Origin: Immersiella caudata
Lineage: Eukaryota > Ascomycota > Sordariomycetes > Sordariales > Lasiosphaeriaceae
Assembly (NCBI GenBank): GCA_030512335.1
Contig: JAULSU010000002.1
Coordinates: forward strand, 2,170,001-2,234,000
DNA length: 64,000 nucleotides
Direction: 5' to 3'
Below, piece after piece: positions 43,810 through 56,334 of this stretch (the stretch's first letter is position 1; every line of letters starts with the position of its first letter). Position numbers and translations under genes: made by a program. Below the pieces are notes generated by a model. It did no database searches and had not been told where the DNA came from. It worked only from the letters and a program-made list of their open reading frames with translations.

Positions 43810-45143
43810 TTAGCGGCGACCGTGGCTACGGACCGCACTGCCCTGCATCGCCTCCAGCTCGCCCTCGAGCTGCTTGATCTGCGCATGGGTTTGCTCGAGG
43901 TCCTTGTTGAGGCGGTCGCGCTCGGCAATGAGTTTCTGCTCCCATTGTCGGAAACGCTGCTCCTCGATCTTGACTTGCTCGGTGAAGCGCTTGCGGAGCG
44001 CCTCCTCCTCCTCCTTGAACTTGGGGTTGTCGAGCTTTCTCGGGCGGGCCTCGCCAAACTTGCGCGTCTCCATTTGCTGAGCACGGTACGCCTCGTAGTG
44101 AAGCTCCTCGGTGGTGTGGATCAGGTCCAGCATGTGCGTGCGGATCAGGATCGACCGGAGCTTCTTGAAGTCGCAGTGGTCCTCGTTCTCGACCTCAGCC
44201 ACACCCCACGAGTATTGACGGCCCTTCACGATGCGCCCATCGCCAGTCTTCACGTCCTTCTCCGAGCCGATGACAGCAAAAGGCATCGCGGCCATCAAGC
44301 TCCGTGCGTGCTGCGCAGCAGCCTCGTCGTCCTCCTCAATTGGGGGTTGGTAGATCTTGATGCTCTGGGCCTCAATGACAGCGCGAATCTAGAACACTGG
44401 GGTCAGCACAGAGCACGGCTGGTAAAGCGGTGTAGCGATATGGCACTTACTCTAGCCTTGAACTTGGCGAGATCTGAAGGGCTGAGGGTGTCGGCCTTGG
44501 CAATAACGGGGATCAAGTTGACGCGAGAGCAGAGCCTCTTCATGACCTCGATATCTAGGGGCTTGAGGGTGTGGCCGGTCGGGCGAATGAAGTACAAGCA
44601 GGCGTGCACACGGAGGTCAATCTTGTCGAGACGGCGAGGTTGCTGCTCCTGCAGCATGTAGGACTCGTGCTGATCGTCAAGGAACTCGATGATGGGCATC
44701 CACGAGTCGCGGTTGTTGACATAGTCGCCGAAGCCGGGAGTGTCAATAACCGTCAGGCGCACTATCGCAGGGTCAGTTCCATTCACTCCACCTGATTGCT
44801 GTGTTTGTCACCATACCCTTGAAGAACTTTTCCTCCAATTCGGCCTTGGTAATCTCGATCTCGACGGTCTTGTCAACCTGCTTCTGATGGCGGCGCTTGT
44901 GGTCGGCATAGTTCTTGATTGTGGTGGAGAAGAGCGTGTTGATGAAGGTGGTCTTTCCGAGCCCGGACTCGCCAGCAACCTGTGTTTGGCAGATGTGTAA
45001 GAAGGAGCTTTGAGTCAGTCGAAGGAGTGGATTCTAACCATAATGGTGAAGGCAGCGCCCCTCTTCGCGACAATTTTGTGTCGCTGGTTGGGCAGATTGG
45101 CAATGCCAATCGGTGAGGCGCTCTCAGCGGTGGCAGGGGCCAT
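43810..45143 (-). CDS. cdc12: Septin, Cdc12 type (AspC group)
   Basis: GTP-binding filament protein of septa and polarised growth. Exons 45039-45143, 44817-44979, 44451-44761 and 43810-44388 give 385 aa. It starts with SPIGIANLPNQRHKIVAKRG, the polybasic front of Cdc12. P-loop GESGLGKT is at 38-45, switch DTPG at 96-99, then IAKADTL; the septin-unique element includes DLRVHACLYFIRPTGHTLKP. GRQYSWGVAEVENEDHCDF follows. The C terminus is a long coiled coil (EEEEALRKRFTEQVKIEEQR, then RQWEQKLIAERDRLNKDLE). That coil and the IEEQRFRQWEQ block match Cdc12 rather than Cdc3, Cdc10 or Cdc11. Introns are 55-62 nt. Confidence 0.93.
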
Positions 45144-45911
45144 CTTGGAGCTTGTTTATCGGTCGTAATTCGTGTAAAATATCGAGATGCAGTTCAGGAT
45201 CTCACTGCTACGGCAGCAAGGAGGACAATTGAGGTGCGGAGATTCGCGGAGACGAGATGGTTATTGACAAGGTGACCCTTCTCTGGAGAGGTTGTTGCTT
45301 CAAAGGGGATTGTTAAATTTGGGTGCACGGGGCACAGAGACCGCCAGGGGTAGTTAGGAGTGGGTCTGTCTTTCCCCAGCCTCACGTCCACTCCTCAACT
45401 GTCCCGCCAAGACTCCACGCAGTGGAAGAACAGACTCGCAATCAGCCTCGTCTTGAATCTGACAGAAGCGTTGCACTCGGATATAGGGCGTGCAAGGAAT
45501 ATCTCATTCCCCTCAATGCTCATGGACTGTCGTATTTCTTGTGCCAGCGCCGGTGGGGACTCGAAACTGGGTTGTCGAAATTTCGCGTTTCAGCTGGCAT
45601 TGGAATGCATTCCGAAAGTTGGAAATGAAGAGCTGCCGGGCGTACTGGGCTCACATTTCTGCGTGTAAAACCCCCTGAATTTTCCCAACTTGAATGCCAA
45701 TGTTTGAAATGTGGTACTTCAAGTGTCCTGGGACGAAATGAAATTTCGGCGGGCTGGTACCCGCTAAACTTTGGATAAGGAACGGCCCCCACTAAAAAGT
45801 TTTTGGAACTCCAAGACTGCATCCCACCTTGAAGCCCTCGGAGCCGCGATTCTTTCGCAAATCGCAAACCAAGTGTTAGGTGTCTGGCTGCGCAATGGGC
45901 CAACGGTCATA
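45144..45911. other. Divergent promoter region, septin / PWP2
   Basis: 768 bp between divergent starts. Open frames are short shadows. No clear element recognised. Confidence 0.4.
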
Positions 45912-48672
45912 ATGAAAACCGATTTCAAGTTCTCGAATCTGCTGGGCACAGTCTACTGTCGGGGCAACCTTCTCTTCAGTCCGGATGGGACACATCTTTT
46001 CTCCCCAGTCGGCAATCGAGTGACCGTCTTCAACTTGGTAGAGTATGTCAGGCCGCCGTTATTTGCAGCGGAGCTCGCAAGCTGATCCGAACTACAGCAA
46101 CAAGTCTTACACCCTCCCATTCTCCCACCGAAAGAATGTCGCAAGAATCGGCTTGACGCCTCAAGGAAACCTGCTCCTATCAGTGGACGAGGATGGACAG
46201 GCAATCCTCACGAGCATCCAGCGGCGGGTGGTAATCTACCACTTTTCATTCAAGGCGGCAGTGACGGCTCTCTCCTTCTCCCCCTCGGGGCGGCACTTCG
46301 CCGTCGGGTTGGGGCGCAAGATCGAGATTTGGCATGTGCCATCAACACCAGACGCAAACACCGCAGGCGACCTCGAGTTCGCCCCTTTTGTGCGCCATCA
46401 CACCCACACACAACATTTCGATGATGTGCGGCACATTGAGTGGTCAACCGACTCTAGGTTCTTCTTGAGCGCCTCGAAGGATCTTACCGCGAGGATATGG
46501 AGCTTGAACCCCGAGGGAGGGTTCACACCAACAGTCTTGTCAGGCCACAGGCAGGGCGTGGTTGGGGCGTGGTTCTCAAAAGACCAGGAGACGATCTACA
46601 CAGTCAGCAAAGACGGCGCCGTCTTTGACTGGCAGTACACAGGCAGGCCGGACCAAGACGTGATGCAGGACGATGATGACGAGCGATGGAGAATTGTCAA
46701 CAAACACTACTTCATGCAGAATAGCGCAACGCTTCGATGTGCCTCTTTCCACCCGGAATCCAGCCTTCTCGTGGCTGGGTTCTCCAACGGCCTGTTCGGA
46801 CTCTATGAAATGCCAGACTTTAACATGATCCACACCCTCAGCATCTCTCAGAATGAGATCGACTTTGTTACCATCAATAAGAGTGGAGAGTGGCTGGCGT
46901 TTGGCGCATCAAAGTTGGGCCAATTGCTTGTCTGGGAGTGGCAGTCTGAGTCTTATATTTTGAAGCAACAAGGGCACTTTGATGCGATGAATGCGCTCGA
47001 GTATGCTCCAGACGGCCAGCGGATTGTGACCACTGCCGATGACGGAAAAATAAAGGTCTGGGACGTCGAGTCCGGGTTTTGTATCGTCACGTTCACAGAG
47101 CATACGAGCGGTGTGACAGCCTGTGAGTTTGCTAAGAAGGGCAGCGTCCTATTCACGGCGAGTCTTGACGGGTCGATCAGGGCGTGGGATTTGATCAGGT
47201 ACAGAAACTTCAGGACATTTACGGCACCTGAACGACTGTCCTTTTCGTGCCTTGCTGTCGATCCTAGCGGTGAGATTGTCGCTGCGGGGTCCGTCGATTC
47301 ATTCGACATCCATATTTGGTCGGTTCAGACGGGACAACTCCTTGACCGTCTGACGGGTCACGAGGGTCCAGTCTCTTCTCTTGCATTTGCCCCCAACGGC
47401 GGACTCTTGGTCAGCGGCAGTTGGGATCGGACGGCTCGCATATGGTCCATTTTCGACAGGACACAAACCAGTGAGCCTCTACAGCTGCAGTCAGATATCC
47501 TCGACATCGCATTTCGACCGGACTCCCTGCAGATTGCAGTCTCGACGCTCGATGGCCAACTGTCATTCTGGGCTGTGTCGGACGCCGAACAAGTTGCTGG
47601 TCTTGATGGTCGGCGAGATGTTTCCGGCGGGCGCAAGATCACGGACAGGCGAACAGCAGCGAACGTGTCGGGAACCAAGGCCTTCAACACCATACGTTAC
47701 AGCACAGACGGTTCATGCTTACTGGCCGGCGGAAACAGCAAGTACATCTGCCTGTACTCGGTGACCACCATGGTGCTTCTGAAGAAATTTACAGTCAGCG
47801 TCAACCTGTCACTCTCGGGTACTCGAGAGTTCCTCAACAGCAAACTGCTCACGGAAGCGGGCCCCGAGGGCCTCTTGGATGACCAAGGTGAGGCTTCTGA
47901 TTTGGAGGCTCGCATTGACCGGTCGCTCCCTGGCTCGAAGCGAGGCGATCCCTCTGCCAGGAAACGACTGGCCGAGGTTCGTGTCAGCGGCGTGGCATTT
48001 TCGCCGAATGGCACTGCGTTTTGCGCAGCATCGACGGAGGGACTGTTGGTATACAGCCTTGACAACACGGTTCAGTTCGACCCCTTTGACCTGAACATGG
48101 AGATTACGCCAGCTTCGACGCTAGCGGTTCTTCGGCAGGAGAAGGACTACTTGAAAGCATTGGTTATGGCGTTTCGGCTGAACGAGGCCGGCCTCATCCA
48201 GAGGGTGTTCCAGGCCATCCCATATACCGACATTGGCCTTGTTGTCGAGCAGTTCCCCACAGTGTATGTTGCGAGGTTGCTGCGCTACGTTGCAGCGCAA
48301 ACAGAGCAGTCGCCACACGTAGAGTTCTGTTTGCTGTGGATCAAGGCTCTTGTTGACAAGCACGGCGCCTGGCTCACGGCCAATCGGTCAAAGGTTGATG
48401 TCGAGCTTCGAATAGTGGCGCGTGCGGTGACGAAGATGAAGGAAGAAATCAGGCGTCTCGCGGATGAGAACGTCTACATGGTTGACTACTTGCTGGGGCA
48501 AGCCCGTGATAAGGAGTCTGGCACGACATCGCAGGCTCTGCTTGAGTGGAGCGGGATACAAGGCGATGGCGTCAAGGCCTTGCCATCTTCAGAGAACAAG
48601 GGGTTGAGTCTCGATGATGCCCTGCAAGATGCAGCAGCGGAGAGTGAGGAGGAATGGATTGGTTTGGAATAA
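45912..48672 (+). CDS. pwp2: Periodic tryptophan protein 2 (U3 snoRNP WD-repeat protein)
   Basis: UTP-B component of the small-subunit processome in the nucleolus. Exons 45912-46042 and 46098-48672 give 901 aa, near yeast Pwp2 (923). The intron (46043-46097, gtatgt...actacag) joins FNLVD and NKSYTLPFSHRKNVARI. Many WD units follow, such as VTALSFSPSGRHFAVGLGRKIEIW, VTACEFAKKGSVLFTASLDGSIRAWDL and VSSLAFAPNGGLLVSGSWDRTARIW, forming two propellers. The C-terminal Utp12-type domain carries EKDYLKALVMAFRLNEAGLIQRVF and TEQSPHVEFCLLWIKALVDKHG. The acidic end EESEEEWIGLE-like tail is typical. It converges with the questin-oxidase-like gene 86 bp away. Confidence 0.95.
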
Positions 48673-48758
48673 ACAGGCGTCGGGCATAGGCTGTACATAT
48701 AAACTGATACCACATTCATGACAAAGTTCACCAAACAGCTCATTCTCCCAAAACCGGC

Positions 48759-50210
48759 CTACAACCGTGCGTCCGCAATATCAGGGACCTCCTTCGCCAC
48801 GTCAGTTCAAACTCGTCAAATCTTCACAGTGATCAAATTACTCACCTTCCACGCCTCTTCAAATCCACAACTCCTCACCCAGTTCGGTCCCGGCGCCTCC
48901 ACCGAATCAACGATCAACCTAAGAACCTTTCCCCACATATCATCCCTTTGAATCACCATCCACTCCTTCTCCTTAAACCCCTTGCAAACATCTTTACAAA
49001 CCAATGCCGCCCTCCCCAACTTGATTGCATGTCCATCATCCTCAAAATCCCACAACCTCCTCACCACCTCTTCCGCTTCCCCCTTCTCCTCTCCCATCCC
49101 CTCATACTCTTTTAACCTCTCCAAATCCAGCTCCGGCGCTCCCCTCGCCGCATATTGCACCAAATCCATTCTCACCTTCCACTCTAACAACCTCGCTTTG
49201 GTCTCCGCCGGTATCCAATCCAATTTATTCAGCGTTACAAACATCGGTGCGGCGTTGACGTGGTGGATGAGGAAGAAGTCAAACTTGGGGTATTTAGGCG
49301 GGTGGAAGGGCAATGCTGATAAGGAGGCAGTGAGCAGCGATGTGTGGAACATTTGCGCGGTGGCTTCGGAAAGTGAGGATACGGGGATTCTAACGCGGGA
49401 AGCGAGGGTGAGCATGTCGGAGCGCGCGCGAGCGAGGACACCGTCGCGGATTTTGTTGGGGTCTCGGAAGGATGCAGATTGGGAGAGGGCGGGGGAGGTG
49501 TGAATTTCTTGGAGGAGGGAGGCGATGTCTAGGAGGGGTGGGTGTTGGGCTTTGCGAGAGAGGGATTCGGCTTCGAGGAGGAAGGAATGGAGAGGGGCGT
49601 CAGAGTGGACGGCGGTCTGGGCGAGGGCTTCGGCGATGATTGCGGGTTGGGACCATTCGAGGCCGTACATGAGTTGGATTAGAGGGTGGAGGAAGCCAGA
49701 ATAGAGGCGGGAGAGCATGTCGTCTGCGGCGGGCGTGCCCGAGAGGAGAAAAGTGGTGAGAGTTGCTTCAGGGCCATGGGTTTCTATCTCGCGTTGGAAA
49801 AAGCGGAGGAAGTCGGGGTAGTGGGATTCCTCGCCTAGGCGGTCGCTGGCGTGATCCCAGGAGGAGAGGGAAGATACGACGTTGTCGTGGGTGGGAAGGA
49901 CGGAGCGCTGATAGGTGGTGTTGTGGTCGTAGCCGGACTGGAGAGAAGAAGGAGGAGCGCCGGTTCCGTAGAGGGCTAGGATGTGATGAGGAATCTGTTA
50001 TTCTGTCAATAATATAAACACTTTGTGTTAAAAAAGAAGAGCGAAAACACAGACGTGGTTGTGAAAACCATCTTTGTTGAAGAAGACATGATGCTTCGCG
50101 AGGTCCTTTTGGAGCAGTTCTGAGGCCTTCTTCGCCGCCTCGTCAGTCTGTGTCGCTTGCCAGAGGCCGACATTGTCCGGTGTGATGTGGATTTTGTAAG
50201 GGGTCGCCAT
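48759..50210 (-). CDS. Questin-oxidase-like protein (PF14027, AflY/HypA group)
   Basis: Exons 50055-50210, 48846-49994 and 48759-48791 give 445 aa, the family size. Family features seen are HHVFFNKDGFHNH/IPHHILALYGTGA near the N terminus, then HYPDFLRFFQREIETHG. Next come SGFLHPLIQLMYGLEWSQP and FHTSLLTASLSALPF. FLIHHVNAAPMF and the C-terminal EEAWKEVPDIADARL complete it. Both introns (60 and 54 nt) are supported by phase and homology. Members such as aflatoxin AflY and questin oxidase do Baeyer-Villiger-type oxidations of polyketides. This copy stands alone among housekeeping genes, so its substrate is unknown. Confidence 0.85.
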
Positions 50211-50972
50211 TGTCGTGAGCCGCCTTCGTGATATAATTGTCCCTGGGGTTAGAAGGTTCTCGAGGAACACTGTGCGGCGCATTCCTCCTTTTCCCTCTCC
50301 GTGGATGCATTGAACTGAATGAAGCCGCCTCGACTGGCTCGCAGACGCCTTTTCTCCTGGAACATGGGCGTTTGTCTGCTCGGCCATAAGCGAAAGGCCT
50401 CGGAGCTTGTAGCAAGCCCGAGTCCGAGGCGACAACGACACGCTCTATCCGTTCCGGCCACCTCGGACATAGGTACCCATCACGGCTACGTCATCGGCCG
50501 AAAGCGAGGGGTCGTCATTCGTCTCTTCCCGTCTGCTGGACATCACGCACACTTGCTTGGCTCGCCTGGACCAATGGGTCACATAGCCCCTGAAGTTACG
50601 GATAACGTGAATGGTAATGTTGATTCATATATTTTTACTCCACCTTATCATCCTCACCACCATTCGCCCCAACTGCCCATCAGCGTCGGGATGTCATGTC
50701 CATTTCATCATATGCCCCCGTCAGCCTCATTACCAATCCAAGCCTTGGCAACGACCCCTTGCTGCCCTTTATTCGCCCAATTTTTTATAAACAAGAGCCT
50801 GAAACTGCTAATGCTTTTTTGTTTCAAGCCAACGCCGCCACGCACGCAAGAGTACCTTACTATATAATCAGAAGACGCCCGCTGGTCTATGCATCCTACG
50901 ATGTTTGTGTGTGCAAAAGACATGAAAAACCACCGCCATTATTTTGTGTAGACCGCAGCGCCACTCGATCAC
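50211..50972. other. Intergenic between two minus-strand genes
   Basis: 762 bp: promoter of the questin-oxidase-like gene and 3' region of the phosphatase gene. A 182-codon plus-strand frame (50319-50867) has no recognisable domain and I do not call it a gene. Confidence 0.4.
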
Positions 50973-53900
50973 TTATTCTCTATGACGACTGGGGCTTCGA
51001 TGGTCTCTCCTATTGGACCTCTCGCTGATCAGCCGCTGGGCTGTAGTCACATCGTATCCGATTATTTTGGTCAGGTAGTAGAGCCTAGATGAGACGAATG
51101 TCAGAAGATGCCGATCCGCTTTGCATGATCAACACTCACTTCGCCTCGCCAGCCTCCTTCACCCGGAGATCTTCCCATCGTTGCTGGCATTGCATCCACG
51201 CAGTAGCTCGCTTCCTAGGGTCAATCCGCTTGACGGTGAACCGGAACCGCCCGCTGACTGGCCGATGGTCTGACACCCGTACCTCGTGCCGCCGATAGTC
51301 AAGTTGTTCTATCCTCCCGCGACTCCCACGATAGAGCAACCGATCACACCACGCCGGGCTGCGCTTCTTCTCGCTCGTGTCATAGTTGTCCGTCCCAACG
51401 TCATACTTGTATGTGGGCGCGAATGTAATGGGCATCTCATCAAATGCTCGCAGCCGGAATCCTGGATTTCGCCGTCTTGCTACCAAGAGTTGGTCTCGCT
51501 CGAGCAACTTGGTAAGGTTGCCTGACTTGACCGCCGTCACTACCGTGTCGCGACTCATGGTGTCAATACGATAGTTGAGGTCGCCGTTCAGAAGACACAA
51601 CTCGTGATCTAGAATCTGGGTACCATCGCCACCTCCAACATAGCTATCCATGCGGACTGCTGGATCCCGCTCGCCGGGCAATATTGATGCGTCAAGTATC
51701 GCTGCGATATCATTATGCCGCTGGTTGGCGCCTGACTGACCCGCCGCCAGATGGCAGTTGATAAAGCAGAGCGAAGTGTCGTCCACCATGAAGCGCACCA
51801 CAATGGCGCCCTTGTTTCCGTGCAAGCCACCCATACCGCGCTTTACCTCGGCACTGCTGAGATTGGTGATGCGCTCTCGTAGGTCGGCTTTGACGAAGAC
51901 GCAGGTGAAGAGGCCTACCAACGGTGCTGTGTGTAAAAGTTGGTAGAGATCGCCTGACATGTAATCATCCAGAGAGCGCACCAAGAAGTCGCGCCAATCG
52001 CGATACTGATGGCTCATTCGTTCTTGATCAGAACCCTCCTTCTTCTTAGGCTTTAGGAAACGCTCTGTCGCACAGGTTAGCAGCTACCAACCAAGCTGGT
52101 TTCCGCTGGCGAAACTCACTGGCTGTGGCCGTCTTGTCCTCCAGATCCACAAGTTCCTGGAAACCAAAGATAAGAATATCGGGCGAATCACTGCTTTGAA
52201 GCAAATTCTGAAAGAAGCTTGCGTCCCCGTCCGAGTAGCGCAAGCTGTTGGGTGTTGAAGCTCCCGCGTTCCACGTCAAGCATAAGACCTTCAACTTCTC
52301 CATCGTGCAGTAAGACGTGTCCTTGTTCTTCATCTCCCCTGACAGCCAGTCCTCTTGTAACAGAGCGTCCCAGCTGCGCAGCATATTATCTGCCCCCAAG
52401 GAGACGACCTGATACCGATCGAACCTGTAGACACTTGACGGATCGGCGATCAGTTTCACGACTGGATTATCGTGGGCTTGCCAGTCCTTCTTAACAGCCC
52501 AAGGTGTTTGACTCATGTCGTAGACGCTGATTTTCCCGTTGTTGAACCCTGCCCACATGTACTGGCCAACCCCAGCCAGTGAGTTGATTTTGTAGCCGCT
52601 CATGTTCATCACAGCGAGACACGAGTAGTTTGACCTTGAATAGATACTTATCTTTCCGTCTGTGTGACCGAAGAACACCTTGTCAGGTTCTGAGGTCAGA
52701 AGAGCCCCCGCTGTCACGTCGCCAGCGCCGTCCTGAATAAGCGGGCGGACGAGAACTTGAAACTGCGCCCTCCCATCCAGCGTCGGCAAGAAAACGCGAA
52801 TCTCCTTGCCCGTGGAGAGCCACAGCTCGTCATCCACCACGATTGAGAATAAATGTCCCTTTGGCAAGCGGAAAGACTGAGTAGGCCCATTGGCCAAAGA
52901 AGGAACGCCCGTCTCGTCAGGGCCCCAAACATGGAGGGTGCCCCCCTCGTCCAGGGTCCACAGCTCATTATAGTGCCTATGGATTTTGATAATCTCGTGC
53001 CGGCCGTGTGAGTTCGGCCTGTTGCTGACTATGCTTTGTGTGACAATGTCGACCTCTATAAGTTCGCCGAAGTTATTGCCAATCCACAGCCGCTTCCCCT
53101 CCTCGTCCACGTTGTGCCCTGGTTTGAAGATTACCGAGGAACCCCTCTGCCCCTCGCCCATAGGCAGACTCATCAGAAGATCGCCGTCCAGGAGGTTCCA
53201 AAGCCTGGTCAAAGTGCCAGTCGTGCAGACCAAATCACCACAAACGGCAAACACTCGACTGTCGTACTTGGTTGCGATCTCGTGGGCGCCTTTGCTGAGG
53301 TACGGCTTGCTGCGGTTGGTATTGGAAGTGTCGGGGTATGCCGCTACGGCTGGCGCCAATCCTGGTTCTGGCCTGTTCGCGCCTCCTATTAGGGCGTCTG
53401 CTGGCCGGGTCTCGACGGGGGTTGGTGTTGCCCGGAATGCACTGGGTACCCTACTCGAGGTGCGATCCACGGTCATCGACCTACCGTGTGACCTGGAGGG
53501 AGGAGGCGGAAGTTGTGCCGTAGGCGTCGAGGAAACTCGCTTCTGAGCGGTGGTCACCGTTCCCGGATCCTGAACATTCGTGTTGACGCCGGGTCTGGGA
53601 GGTCGCGGAGGTGCCACAGAAGCCACAGTTACAGTCCTGACAGGCTCCAAGGCGCTCTGCGGTGGTCTCGCGGGAAGCACCGGTCGATGTTCGCCGGTTA
53701 ATTGGGGTGTGATGGGCCCTTTGGAAACCCCGTTCGTATCGCTTTGGTCTCTCCGCTTACTCGCAACCGAGTGGTGGACCGGTGGCGGCTCGAATCCGAC
53801 ATGGAACGTATTTGATCTCCCAAGCCCCTGCATCTCTGGCGGCTGGCGCGAATGAATCTGGGGCCGAGGGCGAGTGGGAAGTTCAGGAGGAATGTCATCC

Positions 53901-54769
53901 TCTTCTGGCGTCCCAGGGGATCCGTTACTGCTTGGTGGGCTGCTAAAAGGCGATACTTTCTCATGGTTGTTGAGACGATTCCTCAGCTCCTGCACTTGGC
54001 TAGCATCCGCAAGATACGAGGACCTAAATGGCACTGTCGGCTTTTCAGCCCTATTGATCGGAGGGGGCGTTGGCTTCATGTCCTTGACCGAACGTTCCCG
54101 CCGCAGCTCTGTCGACCTCCTGGGTGGCGGGGGAGACGGCGGTTGGGACGGCGTAAGACGGGGCGACCTCCGCGGTTCGAGGACGGGCGTGCGAGGCTCG
54201 AGGATGGGCGTGTGTGGCCGACTGGGTATCTTGAACGTTCTCGGGCCTGTCCCTGGCGACAACGGTTGTTTCACCAACGAGTCGGTGTTCAAAAAGCCTG
54301 GCCGGTCACCGACAGTGCCTTCCACAGACCTCTTTGGCGGTGACTGGGGGGGTTCGACAAGGAGAGATGGGGGGTGTATTGGGCGCGGGCTGACAGCAGG
54401 AAGGCCCGGACGAGTGGGCGAGTCAGGACTGTTGGTGTTTGCGCCGAGCGGATGAAGACCGGCGAGATTGAGCTTGTCTTTCGGCCGCATCTTCGGAACG
54501 GCGGGGGGTTCGCGTGGCGCCGCCACGGGGGCGGCACTCTGCAGACGTTCGGGCTTCGGCACGGGGGAGACAGGCCGGGGGGTCGCGGGCGTCGTCGGGG
54601 CGTCACCGGCCTTGTTCATGTTCTCAAACTTGGCCCGCAACGACGACACGGGTTTCTAGAGCAGCGGTCAGCGGGCGCCGAGAGGTGGCACAAGGCTCCA
54701 AAAGCGAGTGCTTACTATGGACGAGCCGTCAGGCCCATCGCTGGCTGGCGGACCTCCTCCTGGATCCAT
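50973..54769 (-). CDS. Inositol polyphosphate 5-phosphatase with Pro-rich N terminus and WD-type propeller
   Basis: Exons 54716-54769, 52120-54655, 51140-52064 and 50973-51084 give 1208 aa. The first exon (MDPGGGPPASDGPDGSSI) joins KPVSSLRAKFENMNK in phase. Residues about 30-450 are Pro/Ser/Arg-rich with SH3-type PxxP stretches. A WD-like propeller follows (SRVFAVCGDLVCTTGTLTRLWNL, HRHYNELWTLDEGGTLHVWG). The IPPc domain follows with LTWNAGASTP, ILIFGFQELVDLEDK, GNKGAIVVRF, NGDLNYRID, PAWCDRLLYRG and SDHRPV, all catalytic motifs present. A last exon adds LYYLTKIIGYDVTTAQRLIS. It should hydrolyse the 5-phosphate of phosphoinositides; the propeller-phosphatase layout resembles plant WD 5-phosphatases. 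Confidence 0.9.
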
Positions 54770-56334
54770 GTCGGCGCCGTGCTTTTGCGAGCGGCAGCAG
54801 ACTGCGGGACGCTGTGCCCATACCACGCGCGGCAGGTCGCCTCGTTCATGAGAGCCCCGGCAGAGACCGGCGGTGGCGCTGGCAACGGCGGGAGCTGCTC
54901 AAATCGATGTTTGGACGTCGCAGATGCTGCATTGGCTGTCGGGTGCAGCTCCGTGGCCAAGTCTCCAAATTCCAACAAAGCCAGGGTGGATTGTGGAGGG
55001 GCCGGACGCTGGGATGGGGGCTGTGTGTGAGAGGTCCAGATGACGATATGCTGGCTTCCCCTGGCAGTTATAGTGGTCTCCGCAAGCCCGAGACACGCTG
55101 AGGGTCACTTGGCGCGACCCCACCCCTGACCGCGGGCAGGAACTGGGTTAATTTCAGGTTCCTGGGATGGACTTCTGGAGCCCAAGCAAAGCCGGCACAC
55201 AGGATGGATATTCGCATCGAAATGCAGAGAATAAACCAACTGCGGGCGGCCTGCAGAACACCTGAGACCTGGCACGCTGGCAGATTGGCAGGGGATGTGC
55301 AGGCTAAAAACCCATTCCATTTCGTTGCACCTGTCCTGGCCTGGATTTCCACTGCTAAGGTAATTAGGCAGACCGAGCTCTTAGCCGTCTCGCATGAGTT
55401 CAATTTCCTCTCTTGCAAACAGACTGGACATCGTTTGTAGCAGCCCGCGGCCCTCCCATGTTCCTGAGCTGAAACCAGCACGCATCGGGCTTGCGTAACC
55501 CAGCATTGATGCGTCCAAGCCCTTCTTCTATGTGTCTACTTTATAAATTGCTCTCTCTACAGGAAGGTGCGTTTACAATCTCAGCATTGCGCGCTCTTTG
55601 GGTAGGCAGGTAGTACCTATTATAAGCACTCCTCGAAGGTGGTCCTCGATAAGGGTTTGGTGTTGTCACTGGTGCTTGGTCAGGTAAATACCACCCCCGG
55701 AGTATCAGGCGTATTCTGTTGTACGCTGTGGCTCGATGTTTCGACCAAAAGAAAGGGTCTGTTTGGTCAGACATCTCAGCAGTTACCGGAAACAGAGCTG
55801 ATTGCCTCACCAAGCTTTCTACAAGAAAGCCAAAAGTACAAAACACGCTGTTGCTGTCTCTGCTGACCACTTTGACAGGGATAAGTAACCTTGCTTCACA
55901 CAGGCTTTTCTCACCGGGGAGGCAGCCATTCATCATATCGTCCAGATGTCACTCATTTGCTTGAAGCTGTTTGCCCGCTTCTTGGATAGATAAATAGGTG
56001 GTCACGACTAATACGCTTGGAAGTTGAGACGCGCCACGATCGAAGACGCCAAGCATCCGCTTCCCCTGCTGCCGGCAGGGCAAGGATTAGGCGGAGATCC
56101 CTGCAGTCCCCGGCAAGTTCCAGGCCATCATCAGACCTGGCCAAAGCTCTTATCGTTCACATCACCCCATTTCTGAAAAGTTGCGTCTTAGAGCGAGATC
56201 AGGCCCACGTCGTCTTTCTTCAACTCCAGTGTTAGCTAGCCAGATCTCCTACCTTATGCTCTTCTCCTCGTACCCAATTGACAATCAATTACCAATTTCT
56301 TGCTTTTGCGCGCCGCTCCCTTTACGCAACCACA
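54770..56334. other. Divergent promoter region, 5-phosphatase / DUF4748 gene
   Basis: About 1.6 kb. Several short open frames, none with a recognisable product. I see no transposon, repeat or RNA gene. Confidence 0.4.

Noticed and set aside
43732..44661. 309-codon frame antisense to the septin gene
   Set aside because: It is the reverse image of the coiled-coil and GTPase codons (Leu-rich shadow) and has no family match.
50319..50867. 182-codon plus-strand frame between the questin-oxidase-like and 5-phosphatase genes
   Set aside because: No domain, composition like non-coding DNA, lies over the expected promoter.
54374..55101. Open frames antisense to and upstream of the 5-phosphatase start
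   Set aside because: Arg/Gly-rich reflections of the Pro-rich coding region with no motif.
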